Below the pieces are notes generated by a model. It was not told the DNA's origin and did no database searches. It worked only from the letters and a program-made list of their open reading frames with translations. From Gari tellinella (Eukaryota > Mollusca > Bivalvia > Cardiida > Psammobiidae), in assembly GCA_922989275.2 (NCBI GenBank), contig OV277862.1:66725832-66789831 (forward strand): a stretch of DNA of 64,000 bases. The letters are read 5' to 3'. A program made the position numbers and the translations under genes. Positions 24,601 through 30,449 of this stretch are shown here, piece after piece (the stretch's first letter is position 1; each line of letters begins with the position of its first letter).

Positions 24601-25399
24601 TTTTGTCAATAAATTGTTGTTTTTTTACTTTTTGACCCTTACAGATTGTCTATGAATATTCTTTTAAATGACCGCTTTAAAAACACAAGTTCCACGTTTC
24701 AAATAAAACATGTGCATTTGTTTGTTAGTTGTTTTTTTTAATTTTATTTGATTGGCTAACCTAGCAAGAGATTAATTGCTACGTGTACTTTGTAATGCAT
24801 GCATGTGGACAAATGTTACTACCTGATCCAGTATTATTTATACAGTGCTCCCTCTGTACAACAACATTCAATGGGAGACAAAGAGTGTGTGTGTTGTTCA
24901 GAGGCATTTATAGGGAGGGAAAATTAATACCCTTAGAGTACCTTTGCAAACAGTTTGATCCCAGATCAGACGCCGCGTAACACGGCGTCTGATCTGGGTT
25001 CAAAATGTTTGTCGTTCGTTTTAATGTTTCTTCTGTAAAATGTTTAGGATACGTAATTTTGAGAAAAACCATCAGACGACAATTTTAAGCAGACGACATT
25101 GCAGCAGTGAAAGCGTTATACATAATGGTCTTGTTTTGGAACAGTGGCGCGCGTTGATGTTTAGAGAGAATCGTTGTTCGGAGGGCCGTAGAAGGGAGGG
25201 AGCACTGTATTCACCATTTACTCCATAATATGTTTCAGACAAGTACAAAGAGGTCATGAAGATGTACAGTGGGATATTCGAAAAGTCAATGGCTGTGATG
25301 TTCCAAACAGAGGACTTGTCCTTCATACAGGATCTAACAGACATTGCCTCAGACAGCGAAGACTCCCAGCTGGAATCTGAAGAAAAGAAAGAGGAATGA
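6425..25399 (+). CDS. Alpha-arrestin with two C-terminal DUF1330-like domains, copy A (whole gene span, 12 exons)
   Basis: Twelve exons join in phase to 2079 nt (692 aa): 6425-6665, 8843-8963, 10431-10539, 10909-11038, 11316-11455, 16711-16815, 18061-18181, 20072-20394, 20931-21134, 22636-22807, 23363-23614, 25239-25399. Every intron is GT-AG. Residues about 4-150 are an arrestin N domain (MPKINSITITL start, LPSSYEG and GAIRYW motifs). Residues about 165-310 are an arrestin C domain. A Pro/Ala-rich linker follows, with PPSY at 412-415, the motif by which ARRDC proteins recruit NEDD4-type ubiquitin ligases. Residues about 459-675 form two repeats with identical landmarks, GG at 489-490 and 595-596, each followed 16 residues later by WP (506, 612), resembling DUF1330. 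The C-terminus is acidic. Known for the family: cytosolic and endosomal adaptor in receptor sorting. The role of the DUF1330-like part is unknown. Gene unity rests on phase and on the same exon order in copy B; RNA-seq is not available to me. Confidence 0.85.
6806..8036. other. 1.2-kb intron 1 segment present only in copy A
   Basis: Copy B runs directly from GGTAGTTTTGATAAATAATT (39311) where copy A has this insert. It contains ATC-rich simple sequence (7190-7260, 7625-7760) and a TTAA-2-like element from 7806 with a hairpin near 7915-7990 (AAAATAAAACAGAAG...CTGCTTTATTTT). No gene seen. It may be an insertion in A or a deletion in B. Confidence 0.6.
8843..8963 (+). CDS. Copy A exon 2: arrestin N domain
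   Basis: Residues 81-121. Acceptor ATATTTTCAG, donor CAG|GTAAAT. Codes HEFSFRLPADRLPSSYEG, the conserved FxFxLP...LPSSxEG motif of alpha-arrestins. Same length as copy B exon 2, with one silent change. Confidence 0.93.
9104..9170. repeat. Inverted repeat GACTACTCATTAGAATC
   Basis: GACTACTCATTAGAATC and its inverse GATTCTAATGAGTAGTC are separated by a short loop. Copy B (40389-40425) has lost part of the right arm. Confidence 0.6.
9270..9622 (-). mobile_element. tRNA-derived SINE in copy A intron 2
   Basis: Minus strand from 9622: GCGGTAGTGGCCCAATGG, with A-box-like TGGCCCAATGG, and GAGTTCGATCCCCCGCC, a B box. A central CCTTGAGCAAGACA resembles the conserved core of SINEs called Nin-DC. The 3' end is an ATT-rich tail near 9270-9290. 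Copy B is uninterrupted here (near 40540: TTCTTTAATACAATTTCC), so the insertion postdates the duplication. Family assignment is from memory of the core motif. Confidence 0.75.
10008..10297. mobile_element. TA-2 MITE, shared with copy B
   Basis: GAGAAGACGTTATTGTTTCC at the left, TGGGAAAGAAAATCTTCTCC at the right, with a CAAACAGTTTGGAGCC...GGCTCCAAACTGTTTG hairpin at 10123-10190. Counterpart 41163-41408. Older than the duplication. Confidence 0.7.
10431..10539 (+). CDS. Copy A exon 3: arrestin N domain end
   Basis: Residues 121-157. Acceptor CTTATTTAG, donor ACG|GTAAGT. The junction with exon 2 recreates GAIRYWLYLEIDRP, the conserved Y-G-x-I-R-Y-W stretch of arrestin N. Two silent changes against copy B. 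Confidence 0.93.
10572..10700. mobile_element. TA-3 MITE, decayed, just after exon 3
   Basis: AGTAAACCCTCCCTATTACG, then a GCAAGCTCCTAAATGAGC hairpin with AAAGTA/TACTTT arms. Counterpart 41692-41845. Confidence 0.6.
10909..11038 (+). CDS. Copy A exon 4: inter-domain hinge and start of arrestin C
   Basis: Residues 158-200 plus one base. Acceptor TGTTTTATAG, donor TCAT|GTAAGT. Codes KVHTAVVVGNEGNVTLHA and YCPGEKMAIS, the usual entry into arrestin C. Two replacements against copy B (F to C, V to L). The downstream intron is CT-rich with a 12-C run near 11105. Confidence 0.92.
11316..11455 (+). CDS. Copy A exon 5: arrestin C domain
   Basis: Residues 201-247. Acceptor TGTTTTCAG, donor AAG|GTAGGA. 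Codes LIANNGTDRDLGVVKA and VIFFANGERK, matching the N-x-S/T...Q..FFA.G segment of arrestin C. No replacement and two silent changes against copy B. A TA-3 MITE starts 10 bp after the exon. Confidence 0.93.
11466..11697. mobile_element. TA-3 MITE after exon 5, shared with copy B
   Basis: CAGTAAACCCTCTCTTTTAC after TA; internal repeats of CTATAACGACCAC; right end GTCGTAATAGAAAGGTTT. The central hairpin has partly decayed (AGAAAGCTCCTTAGGGAGCT). Counterpart 42519-42750. Confidence 0.65.
11930..12420. repeat. Decayed TTAA-1 and TA-2 elements, copy A only
   Basis: 11934-12128 has TTAACTCTTTGCATGCTG and GCTAAGAGTTA ends with CGTCTGC motifs and an AAAACAGTTTTGTTC hairpin. 12285-12415 keeps TA-2 ends (CACTGAAGAAAACACC, TTGTCTCCAATG). 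Copy B lacks about 11800-12510. Confidence 0.55.
12515..12590. repeat. 34-bp-arm inverted repeat before the LINE
   Basis: AATGATTAGGTAG...GTTAGAAGTA and its inverse flank an 8-bp loop (CAATTCTA). Copy B keeps a longer-loop version at 42862-42955. Confidence 0.7.
12757..14483 (+). pseudogene. LINE reverse transcriptase fragment with C-terminal zinc-knuckle, frameshifted
   Basis: The open frame 12677-14158 opens with about 27 host-derived codons and becomes LINE sequence at SCNLNDVNNFRGITLTS. RT landmarks in order: DYQFGFRSYRST, IDFRKAFD, GVKQGEPLSPLLF, LLFADDTVLF (catalytic FADD) and WGIVVNTDKT. One extra base near 14153 shifts the frame; the continuation NDNYRKSLCRLRCSAHR runs in another frame to the stop at 14483 and includes C-x2-C-x8-H-x4-C (CTHC...HFLLVC), a LINE C-terminal knuckle. 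The endonuclease part is missing, so the copy is dead. Confidence 0.85.
14719..15480. repeat. Two near-identical ~350-bp direct repeats, period 414 bp, inside the LINE insertion
   Basis: About 350 bp starting at TCTCCCTTTATCACATAG (14721) recurs almost unchanged at 15135 and ends near 15478, separated by about 65 bp of other sequence. No protein-coding frame is seen. The near identity implies a recent event, either tandem duplication or a nested element with direct terminal repeats. Confidence 0.8.
15530..16270. repeat. Three degenerate hairpins in the LINE 3' region
   Basis: Decayed CAAACAGT-type hairpins lie near 15539-15610 and 15835-15890, and a GGAGCC...GGC palindrome near 16222-16265. 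They may be old MITEs nested in the retrotransposon tail. Otherwise the stretch is AT-rich without a gene. Confidence 0.5.
16568..16685. mobile_element. CAG6 MITE (short copy), copy A only
   Basis: Starts CAGGGCTGCCATAAGTTG and ends GGAGAAATGATATCCCT; flanked by TAACAT at 16562-16567 and 16687-16692. Copy B has the empty site GAAATTAACAACAACG near 43213. Holds half of the GAAAGTAAA-type cassette (TTACTTTCAGCCTGC). Confidence 0.75.
16711..16815 (+). CDS. Copy A exon 6: arrestin C domain
   Basis: Residues 248-282, 35 codons, phase 0 on both sides. Acceptor TTTTACAG, donor AAG|GTAAGC. Codes WTRQALTVPAIPPTT and CQIVTVTYYVKV, the core strand of arrestin C. Six silent changes and no replacement against copy B. 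The intron before it (11456-16710) is enlarged by a LINE and several MITEs. Confidence 0.94.
16898..17103. mobile_element. TTAA-1 MITE, copy A only
   Basis: TTAA at 16894-16897 and 17104-17107; ends CCCTTAGCCTGCC and GGCGGGCTAAGG. Hairpin 16932-17000: CAAACAGCTTGGATCCGG and its inverse, apex GCCGAGTAACTCGGC. Copy B has the empty site CTTTATTCATGCATTTAC (43424-43441), TTAA altered to TTCA. Very similar to 47594-47799, so recently active. Confidence 0.88.
17460..17700. mobile_element. TA-2 MITE, shared with copy B
   Basis: ACGAAACGCAAAGGCAATGC body, hairpin 17567-17632 (GGAGCCTGGTCAGACGCCGG and inverse), right end GGAAGAATAACGTTTTCCCC. Counterpart 43585-43800. Confidence 0.65.
17733..18037. 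mobile_element. TA-1 MITE 21 bp upstream of the exon 7 acceptor, copy A only
   Basis: TA at 17731-17732 and 18038-18039; ends CGGTGTTCCCTCTCTACAAC and GTAGAGAGGGAACACTG. Copy B has the empty site CAGAAGAATATTACAC (43820-43835). The branch-point region of the intron must now lie inside the MITE. Confidence 0.85.
18061..18181 (+). CDS. Copy A exon 7: arrestin C domain end
   Basis: Residues 283-322 plus one base. Acceptor TTATTTGCAG, donor TTTG|GTAAGA. Codes LVDIPIIHGGDVYVILPVTI, the last arrestin C strands. All 121 bases match copy B. A TA-1 MITE ends only 21 bp before the exon. Confidence 0.94.
18417..18675. mobile_element. MITE with ACCAGACAAAAAAAGAAACG ends, copy A only
   Basis: Perfect inverted ends of 27 bp including flanking TATA (TATACCAGACAAAAAAAG...). 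Middle is AT-rich with no open frame. Copy B reads CATATTCAAATCTATATATT (44217-44236) without it. TA-rich target suggests a Tc1/mariner derivative. Confidence 0.75.
18783..18850. repeat. TA-2-type hairpin remnant
   Basis: AGAACAAGATCAGACGTCGG and GGCGTCTGATCAGGTTCC pair around GATAACCC. Copy B keeps only the right flank (CCTAAACATGTGTCACTC), so part was lost there. Confidence 0.6.
18939..19143. mobile_element. CAG6 MITE with full GAAAGTAAA hairpin, copy A only
   Basis: Starts CAGGGCTGCCATAAG, ends GAAATGGCACCCTG; flanks ATACTT (18933-18938) and ACACTT (19144-19149). Hairpin 19014-19083 is a perfect palindrome, apex GCGCCTTAAGGCGC, the same cassette as in TTAA-2 elements. Confidence 0.8.
19150..20071. 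other. Rest of copy A intron 7
   Basis: 19180-19320 holds a decayed TTAA-3 fragment (TACCCTGATCAGAGG). 19431-19459 is a 29-nt exon-like segment, CAG before and GT after, whose inclusion would shift the frame to an early stop. The rest is AT-rich with a repeat K fragment (19628-19680). Copy B intron 7 is 43972-45327. Confidence 0.5.
20072..20394 (+). CDS. Copy A exon 8: Pro/Ala-rich linker with PPSY motif
   Basis: Residues 323-430. Acceptor CAATTTCAG, donor GAG|GTAATG. Residues 370-410 are rich in Pro, Ala and Lys and look disordered. PPSYEDVM (412-419) is a PPxY motif, expected to bind WW domains of NEDD4-family ligases. If the donor is not used, the frame reads on 27 codons to a TGA ending at 20478; copy B would read on only 8 codons. 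One codon longer than copy B. Confidence 0.88.
20395..20930. other. Intron 8 of copy A
   Basis: Contains a half-copy of the long palindrome family (20505-20585, AATCTGACCAATCAAA) and AT-rich sequence, otherwise nothing recognised. Copy B counterpart 45648-46170. Confidence 0.5.
20931..21134 (+). CDS. Copy A exon 9: acidic/Thr-rich link and start of first DUF1330-like domain
   Basis: Residues 431-498, 68 codons. Acceptor ATCTTCTCCAG, donor CAG|GTAAAG. Begins QTTKTSSEPDTGTTD, then KGLLVLRFPDKHLQGF and KKHGGHVLALSAQ, which resemble the first strand, helix and GG-x-LA of DUF1330. Phase 0 at both ends, so it joins exon 8 exactly at KAKPE. Confidence 0.87.
21180..21640. repeat. Decayed TTAA-2 and TA-2 MITEs in copy A intron 9
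   Basis: 21178-21420 keeps TTAACCCTTTACC and a decayed GAAAGCGGGATGCGCC hairpin; the empty target of the copy B TTAA-1 insertion lies inside it (AGTTTTGAAGACAT near 21213). 21460-21638 keeps the TA-2 right end GTATTTTCCACTG. Confidence 0.55.
21680..22030. repeat. Unidentified repeat K, second locus of copy A
   Basis: GAGTTTTACGGCACCGACTC, CCTTCCTTTTAGTTCTTAGC and GGCAATTAAGCCCTAG as in the other K copies; matches 47020-47340 of copy B. A further fragment (22160-22260) repeats the right end. Confidence 0.55.
22636..22807 (+). CDS. Copy A exon 10: first DUF1330-like domain, second half
   Basis: Residues 499-555 plus one base. Acceptor ACCTATAG, donor AACG|GTAATG. Codes SGSWPSRTAVALFVFPTQD and a following helix; the G-x-WP..R.VV..FP pattern is the DUF1330 signature region. 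Nine of 57 residues differ from copy B, with only two silent changes. Confidence 0.88.
22846..23240. repeat. TA-3 followed by TTAA-3 MITE, shared with copy B
   Basis: 22846-22990: CAGTAAACCCCCTCTATTA, hairpin AGAAAGTTTCTATAGGAGCT. 22997-23240: ACCCATTGACCCGTC, hairpin CAAACAGTTCAGATCCTGG. Counterparts 48491-48635 and 48638-48862. Confidence 0.6.
23363..23614 (+). CDS. Copy A exon 11: second DUF1330-like domain
   Basis: Residues 556-639 plus one base. Acceptor TTTTTCCAG, donor AAAG|GTACAC. Codes KNIFVLSLLG, a helix, EIGGIIV and AGCWPDQGLYVTVSQW. The GG-to-WP spacing equals that of the first repeat, and the two repeats are 106 residues apart. Nine replacements against copy B. Confidence 0.88.
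23780..24014. mobile_element. TTAA-3 MITE, shared with copy B
   Basis: TTAA then CTCATTTATTCCCGAAGC; hairpin GCAGACCCTGATAAGAGG; end GGGTTGAATGAG. Counterpart 49412-49593, where the hairpin is partly lost. Confidence 0.6.
24147..24335. repeat. CAG6 fragment and TTAA-1 remnant
   Basis: CAGGGCTGCCATTTCTCCGG begins at 24147 but no right end is seen. A short GTCTAACAGTTTAGATCC hairpin with most of its apex lost lies at 24287-24325. 24340-24840 otherwise holds AT-rich sequence and no gene. Confidence 0.5.
24843..25207. mobile_element. TA-1 MITE before exon 12, shared with copy B
   Basis: TA at 24841-24842 and 25208-25209; ends CAGTGCTCCCTCTGTACAAC and AGAAGGGAGGGAGCACTG. Hairpin 24945-25012: CAAACAGTTTGATCCCAG, apex GCCGCGTAACACGGC. 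Ends 29 bp before the exon 12 acceptor. Present in copy B (50361-50707), so older than the duplication. Confidence 0.8.
25239..25399 (+). CDS. Copy A exon 12: end of second DUF1330-like domain, acidic tail, stop
   Basis: Residues 640-692 and TGA. Acceptor ATATGTTTCAG. Codes a helix, the strand MAVMFQTEDL, then a Ser/Asp/Glu-rich tail ending EEKKEE. Eight of 53 residues differ from copy B; the tail itself is nearly unchanged. A TA-1 MITE ends 29 bp before the exon. Confidence 0.88.
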
Positions 25400-25499
25400 A
25401 GCCACTAAATTATAGTTAACAATTAATTGTCGTATTGTTATAGATACATGTAATACTCAGATGCAACCTAAACCTTACCTGATATTATGACGTCATAAT

Positions 25500-25700
25500 C
25501 CGACAAAACATTCGCTGCCATAACATCTTCTGCTTGCAAACATATCGTCTGCTTTTATTTCTAAAGTTAAGAATTAAAAAACACGTTTTGATGAGTGTCG
25601 AACAGTTTGAATCCAGATGAGACGCTGCAATATACGGTGTCTGATCTGGATCCAAACTCTTTGCATGTGTCAGCGTTAGACATTTGAAGCGAAAGGTTAA
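25500..25700. repeat. TTAA-1-like hairpin element downstream of the copy A gene
   Basis: CATCTTCTGCTTGCAAAC, CGTCTGCTTTTATTTC and hairpin AACAGTTTGAATCCAGATG...GGATCCAAACT (25605-25665). In copy B (51000-51135) the hairpin is collapsed to GAACAGTTTGAAACCAGATG. Confidence 0.6.
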
Positions 25701-25894
25701 TGTACAGTCAGGTGCTAAAATAGTTTCGTTTTTTAATATAAACATATTACTCAGGAAAGTATTAAATACAAATGTTTGTTTTATATTAAATCAAATATTA
25801 CGCAGATGGTAACGTTATGCTTGTTTATATAACAAAATGCAGGTGGTTGCTTAATGCAGGACAAAATAAATTTTAAATGCTGAACGTGCCTATA

Positions 25895-26140
25895 CAGTGG
25901 AGAATCTGTTATTCTTTCCCAATAAACGCGTTTACGCTAAAACTATTATTTGCAGTGCAAACAGTTTGGAGCCAGATCAGACGCCGGGTAACCCGGCGTC
26001 TGATCAGGCTCCGAACTGTTTGCCACCAAGGTAAACAAGAATTATCAGAATTGTCCAAAAGTTGTTCTTTTCTACGTTTTAGTTCTTTGCGTATGCGTAC
26101 GTTTGCGTTTAAACGGGAAAGAATAACAGATTCTCCACTG
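25895..26140. mobile_element. TA-2 MITE, copy A only
   Basis: TA at 25893-25894 and 26141-26142; ends CAGTGGAGAATCTGTTATTC and its exact inverse. Hairpin 25963-26032: CAAACAGTTTGGAGCCAG, apex CCGGGTAACCCGG. Copy B has the empty site GTGCCTATAGGAGAGC (51329-51344). Best reference copy of the family here. Confidence 0.9.
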
Positions 26141-26267
26141 TAGGAGAGCTTAATACTCGATTAGTCAGCGGTTCTGTTCTGGTTAGTCAGCGGTCAAGGT
26201 GTCAGAAAGGCTCACAGAGACTAATTTAGGAGGACAACTGAACCCTAGTGACACATATACATTTGTG

Positions 26268-26440
26268 CAGTAAACGCTCTCTAAGGCTACGTGATTGTAT
26301 AATAGACAGGTGACAGCTTACAGCACGGTGACAGTAAAACAGAAAGCTCCTGCTGTCACCTTGGTTTAAGCAGTCACCTGTTGTGAACAATAACATGTTT
26401 CGTTTAAGATTATAGAAAGATATTTCAATAAAAAGTATAA
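26268..26440. mobile_element. TA-3 MITE downstream of the copy A gene
   Basis: CAGTAAACGCTCTCTAAG, GGTGACAGCTTACAGC, AAACAGAAAGCTCC; right arm CACCTTGGTTTAAGC. Counterpart 51415-51525, truncated. Confidence 0.6.
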
Positions 26441-26479
26441 CTACTACATATTGATCTTTATCTTTACTTTCATGCCTTG

Positions 26480-26775
26480 TTATTTCTGAAACAAGATGTT
26501 AAGATGACTGAGTCCTGGCGACGAGACGTGTCCTTTACAAACAGTGTATCTATGAAGAGTACATAATGTCCTATCCAAACAATAAAGACCTGAATCAGAG
26601 GGTTCCATCAGAAGTCCTCTGGTCAGGATCTGTACTGCTTGTCCTTTTGCAATATTTTTCAGAAAACAATCCTTAATAGTCATAAATGGACTAGACTTTA
26701 TTGGGACCTGGAAATGTCTATTAAAAGTTTCAAGGGTGATTTTTTTAATTGTCACACGGTCACCGGAAAGACGCA
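26480..26775. mobile_element. TTAA-3 MITE, inverted orientation, copy A only
   Basis: Inverse of the usual left arm (AGTCATAAATGGACTAGAC, TTAAAAGTTTCAAGGGTG) on the right, hairpin GACCTGAATCAGAGGGTTCC in the middle. Not found in the matching part of copy B. Confidence 0.6.
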
Positions 26776-26868
26776 CGTTTAGTTATAACAATATTTTGTT
26801 ACATATAGAAATATGTACATGTACTAAAATGTTATAATAGTTTATGTGGTTTTTGTATTCCCTTTGAT

Positions 26869-27118
26869 TTGCCTTTACACGAGAAACAAAGCTAGAGGCA
26901 CGTGACGCAACGAAAAGCAAACGCAATGCAATAAATGTAGAAAATTACAATATTTTGAAACTTCTTACTATTTGTTTTAATCTGATTGGATAACATTTTG
27001 CAGTCGGATAAGACACCGAGTAACCCGGCGTCTGATCTGGCTCCAAACTGTTTACAATGGAAATAATGGTTTTAGCGTTAAAGAGTCTAATGGGAAATAA
27101 TAACAGTTCTCCAATGTA
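26869..27118. mobile_element. TA-2 MITE, shared with copy B
   Basis: GAAAAGCAAACGCAATGC body, hairpin 26995-27060 (GATAAGACACCGAGTAACCC), right end GGAAATAATAACAGTTCTCC. Counterpart 51575-51812, where it directly precedes H1. Confidence 0.65.
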
Positions 27119-27212
27119 AAACCAAAACAAATGTACATTCAAGAAATAGTGTATTTCAGCTATTTATTCTTTGTTAAACATTCGACACGCTTACTCACAA
27201 TAGGACCCAATT

Positions 27213-28570
27213 TCTTTTCAAAATCAACTTAGGGTTGATGGTCCCTAATGTTTTTGCTAGTCTACTAGCACTTGTCTAGCCCCAGTATATAAATAAACAT
27301 ACAGAAGCCAAGCCATATATTAATCCATTCAAGCCTAGGTATCTGTAAAGTGGACATTGGCAAACAGTGTTGACCCTGATGAGACACACTGTTACGCGGC
27401 ATCTCATCACTGTCTGCCCTGTTTGTTATATCAAATGAGATATGTTGAAACAAACACTGAAGTGTCTTTTGATCACACTTGTATATCTCAAATAGAATCT
27501 AATCCAGCAATTATATGAGGAGAGTTTTTGCAATATTCAGGCAAAATTAGATTAATCCTTTCCCCCATAAATAAGCCTTTTAATGCCTTCAATGTATTCT
27601 CCCACTTATTAAAATAGCTCCACTTTATATAGTCATGAATATGCACCAGAAAAAAATACTTAAAGCAGGCTGAAAGTAAAGCAGAATGCACCTTAAGGAG
27701 CATTCTGCTTTACTTTTAACCTGCTTTAAGTAGTCACTCATCTTCCAAACTAGAAACAAGCTATGGGGTAATGTACAAAAGGCTATTACAAGCAACACTT
27801 GCAGTACAAACCAGGTTGGGGAATGAATGCAAATAAAATTAGTGAATGAGTGTTAATATTAATCTGAATCTATATCTTGTACATGTTGCAACAGTTTATG
27901 GGTGATTTTGTACTAAGTTCATGTAACAAAAACTCTACTGCGTGTCCATGGTGCTTGGGTTAGTTCAATGGATATACAGTTGCTTCTTTATGGTGATGGT
28001 TGTCATGGCAATATGTTACCATGACCTTTGATCCAATGACCTAATTCTGACTTTATACTGTAAAGCATGTTTCCTTTTCCTCTTTCTCTTGTGAATTGGG
28101 TCATCTGCATAACAACTATTTAAATGCATTTGTTTTTCAGGGATTAGAAATTTGTTGAAAATGATCGTACAGCTTATATGTTATAAAACCTAATGATAAA
28201 TCTGTGTATAGTGACTGTTTAACTCTCTGCATGATAGCACCGGACACGTGAATACTTTGCAGCCTGGATCCAAATGAGATGCTGCATAACGTGACGTCAC
28301 TTCAGGATCCAAACTATTTAACATTGTTATCAGATACTGAAAAGAAATTTTAAATAGTTCCAATTTATACAGTCTTAAAAATGTACCAAAAGAAATAAGT
28401 CTCTAAATTCAGGCTGAGAGTAAGGCAGAATGTGCCTTAAGTGCTCACCTATCTTCAAAACTATAAACAGGCTATAGGGTAATGGGTTAATCCAGAAACC
28501 AGTCTTGGGCATACACAAGTTAAAAGTCAAATTCAGTAAAAGCCTGTGTTTATGATCCCTCAAAAGGTGT
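27213..28570. other. Spacer between duplicated copies, left part
   Basis: No gene seen. Holds a hairpin element at 27340-27430 (CAAACAGTGTTGACCCTGATG), a TTAA-2 MITE at 27556-27773 (hairpin GAAAGTAAAGCAGAATGCACC, end GGGGTAATG) and a composite of TTAA-1 and TTAA-2 pieces at 28218-28495. Confidence 0.6.
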
Positions 28571-28572
28571 CA

Positions 28573-28655
28573 TGCTTTTCAAGATAGATCGCTGTTCAAC
28601 TCATTCACCACTGTCAGTGGTGAATGAGCTGAACAGCGATCTATCTTGAAAAGCA
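28573..28655. repeat. Near-perfect 83-bp palindrome
   Basis: Two 41-bp arms with one mismatch around a single base at 28614. Outer sequence TGCTTTTCAAGATAGATCGC; inner part CTCATTCACCACTG matches the TTAA-3 terminus, so it may have formed by inversion at a TTAA-3 end. Confidence 0.85.
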
Positions 28656-28920
28656 CTGAAACTTTTAATAGACAATTCCAGTTTCAAATTAAGTCTAGTT
28701 TCTAGTACCCAATTAAGTCTAGTCCATTTTTGGATATTTAGTGGGTTCTTTTGCAATAATTTCCAAACCACAAACAGTGTAGACCATGATCGAGTGCTTC
28801 TTTAGGAACCCTATGATCTGGGTCTACACTGTTTGCATAGGACATGTGTTCTTATCATAGTTACACTGTTTCTAAAAGTCAAGTATAACAGTCACTAGGG
28901 TTCAACCAGTTACAGCACTA
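28656..28920. mobile_element. TTAA-3 MITE
   Basis: CTGAAACTTTTAATAGAC, AAGTCTAGTCCATTTTTGG (part duplicated), hairpin 28768-28835 (ACAGTGTAGACCATGATCG), end CACTAGGGTTCAACCAGTTA. Confidence 0.7.
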
Positions 28921-29106
28921 AGAATATAAAGCAGAAAGCTCATTCAGAAGCTTTCTACTCTACATTCATTCTTGTTATGTAGCCAACTAAATCATTTTGA
29001 GTGAAGTGTTTTTTGTGTGTCTTCAACTATAAAATGTCATGGCAATGACAGCTTAAGAACTTGCCATCTATTTATTCCAAATACTGCTCGTTCTTACTTG
29101 ATTTGA

Positions 29107-29309
29107 AGTAAAATCTCTCTATAACGACCACTAAATAGTGTTAATTTTAAATGTTTAAGACAGGTGATTGCTTAAAGCATGGTGACAGTAAAACAGAAAG
29201 CTCCTTAAGGAGCTTTCTGTTTTACTGTAACATTGCTTTAAGTTGTTACCTGACTTTAATACAATCAATTAAGCTTGGTTTTAGCAGTCATTGTAGAGAA
29301 GTTTCACTG
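29107..29309. mobile_element. TA-3 MITE with perfect central hairpin
   Basis: Ends AAATCTCTCTATAACGACC and TTGTAGAGAAGTTTCACTG. Central palindrome GTAAAACAGAAAGCTCC, apex TTAA, then its inverse (29183-29228). Confidence 0.75.
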
Positions 29310-29468
29310 TATTATTTATTTACTCTACTAGTAGGCTAAGGTTGACAACACCCATATAGTACAAACTGAGCAATTGCACAGGTATGAAACGAAACTGTCC
29401 CAACTTAAAAACTTTCACATTGCAGCTCAAGCTACAGCCAAACCTCTGTTCAACAACCATTCAATTAA

Positions 29469-29716
29469 CCTATTACATCATCAATAAGCCTTTCTACGCC
29501 TTTAGTTTATTTCTGCATTGAAGTAAATAGTTCCATTTCATACAGTTATGAATATGTACTGTAAGAGAAATATTTTCTATATCCTAGCAGATGGTAGTAT
29601 AAAGCAGGCTCAAAGTAAAAAAGCTTGTGCCTTCAGGCACTTTCTGTTTTACTTTCAACCTGCTTTAAGTGGTCACCCATCTTCAAAAATATATATAGGC
29701 CATGGAGTAAAGGGGG
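29469..29716. mobile_element. TTAA-2 MITE
   Basis: TTAA at 29465-29468 then CCTATTACATCATCAATAAG; hairpin 29600-29668 (AAAGCAGGCTCAAAGTAAAA); right end CCATGGAGTAAAG. Confidence 0.65.
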
Positions 29717-29879
29717 AAGAAGCACAGATACCCTCTACAGTAGATCACTGATTATAACTGAATAAAAGTAATGCAGAAAGCTCTCACCTGCACATTTTTC
29801 AGTATATTTAATCTTTCTGCAATATATACTACTACCTGTCTCCTTACTCTTAGAACACTAGCAGCGAACCCCATCAAAA

Positions 29880-30449
29880 CCTTTGTAAACAGTTTGGATC
29901 CTACTGAGGCACCACTATATGCAACATCTCATTAGTATCCAAACTGTTTGACACTCTGACCAAAAGGTGTACAAATTGCCCAGCATTCATGGAGTCAAGG
30001 ACTGATCATGTATTATACATATTCTGATAAATGGACGCTTGACACAAGCTTGAGTAGTTACATGTAACAGTCAAAACTTGTGTCAAGACGCCACTCAGGT
30101 GAAGTGAAATTTGTAGTCCTTAATATAAAGAGACTTAATAGAAGTGCCTAAGGGCACCTCTAGTTACTCCTCCACACAAGTGCTACAAATCAATGGCATT
30201 GAACACAAGCAGTAGTTTACATCAAGATGAAAGTAAAGCATTTCTTCTTCCCTTTCATTGTGTTTTAAGCAGCCAATTGCCTTATATAATTATGTAGTAA
30301 TTTAGACATAGTTGACTTGCATTTGTGGATTTGGAGAAAAGTGTCAAATAGTCAATTTTGTGAAGAGAGACTCCTGAATTTCTTCTTAGAACGGCTCCTG
30401 AACATAAGTTTGACAGTAATTTCACATCAACATCGACAAGAACACAATA
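29880..30449. other. Spacer with hairpins, right part
   Basis: TTAA-1-type hairpin 29886-29952 (AAACAGTTTGGATCCTAC) and an inverted repeat at 30048-30102 (GCTTGACACAAG...CTTGTGTCAAG). Rest AT-rich, no gene. Confidence 0.5.

Larger units (their letters stand above)
1..27212. repeat. Segmental duplication, copy A
   Basis: Co-linear with 31226-55440. Position 1 (TTGTCTGTAATGATGTGCAT) matches 31226, and homology stops near 27212 (CACAATAGGACC). The left end may continue beyond the window. The offset falls from 31.2 kb at the left to 25.3 kb around exons 8-9 and returns to 28.2 kb at the right, because each copy gained different insertions. Exons are almost identical; introns and spacers are clearly diverged. 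Confidence 0.92.

Noticed and set aside
20072..25399. Two separate genes (arrestin gene ending in exon 8, DUF1330-like gene starting in exon 9)
   Set aside because: Exon 9 has an acceptor and no ATG before its domain, and exon 8 has a good donor in matching phase in both copies. Not fully excluded without transcripts.
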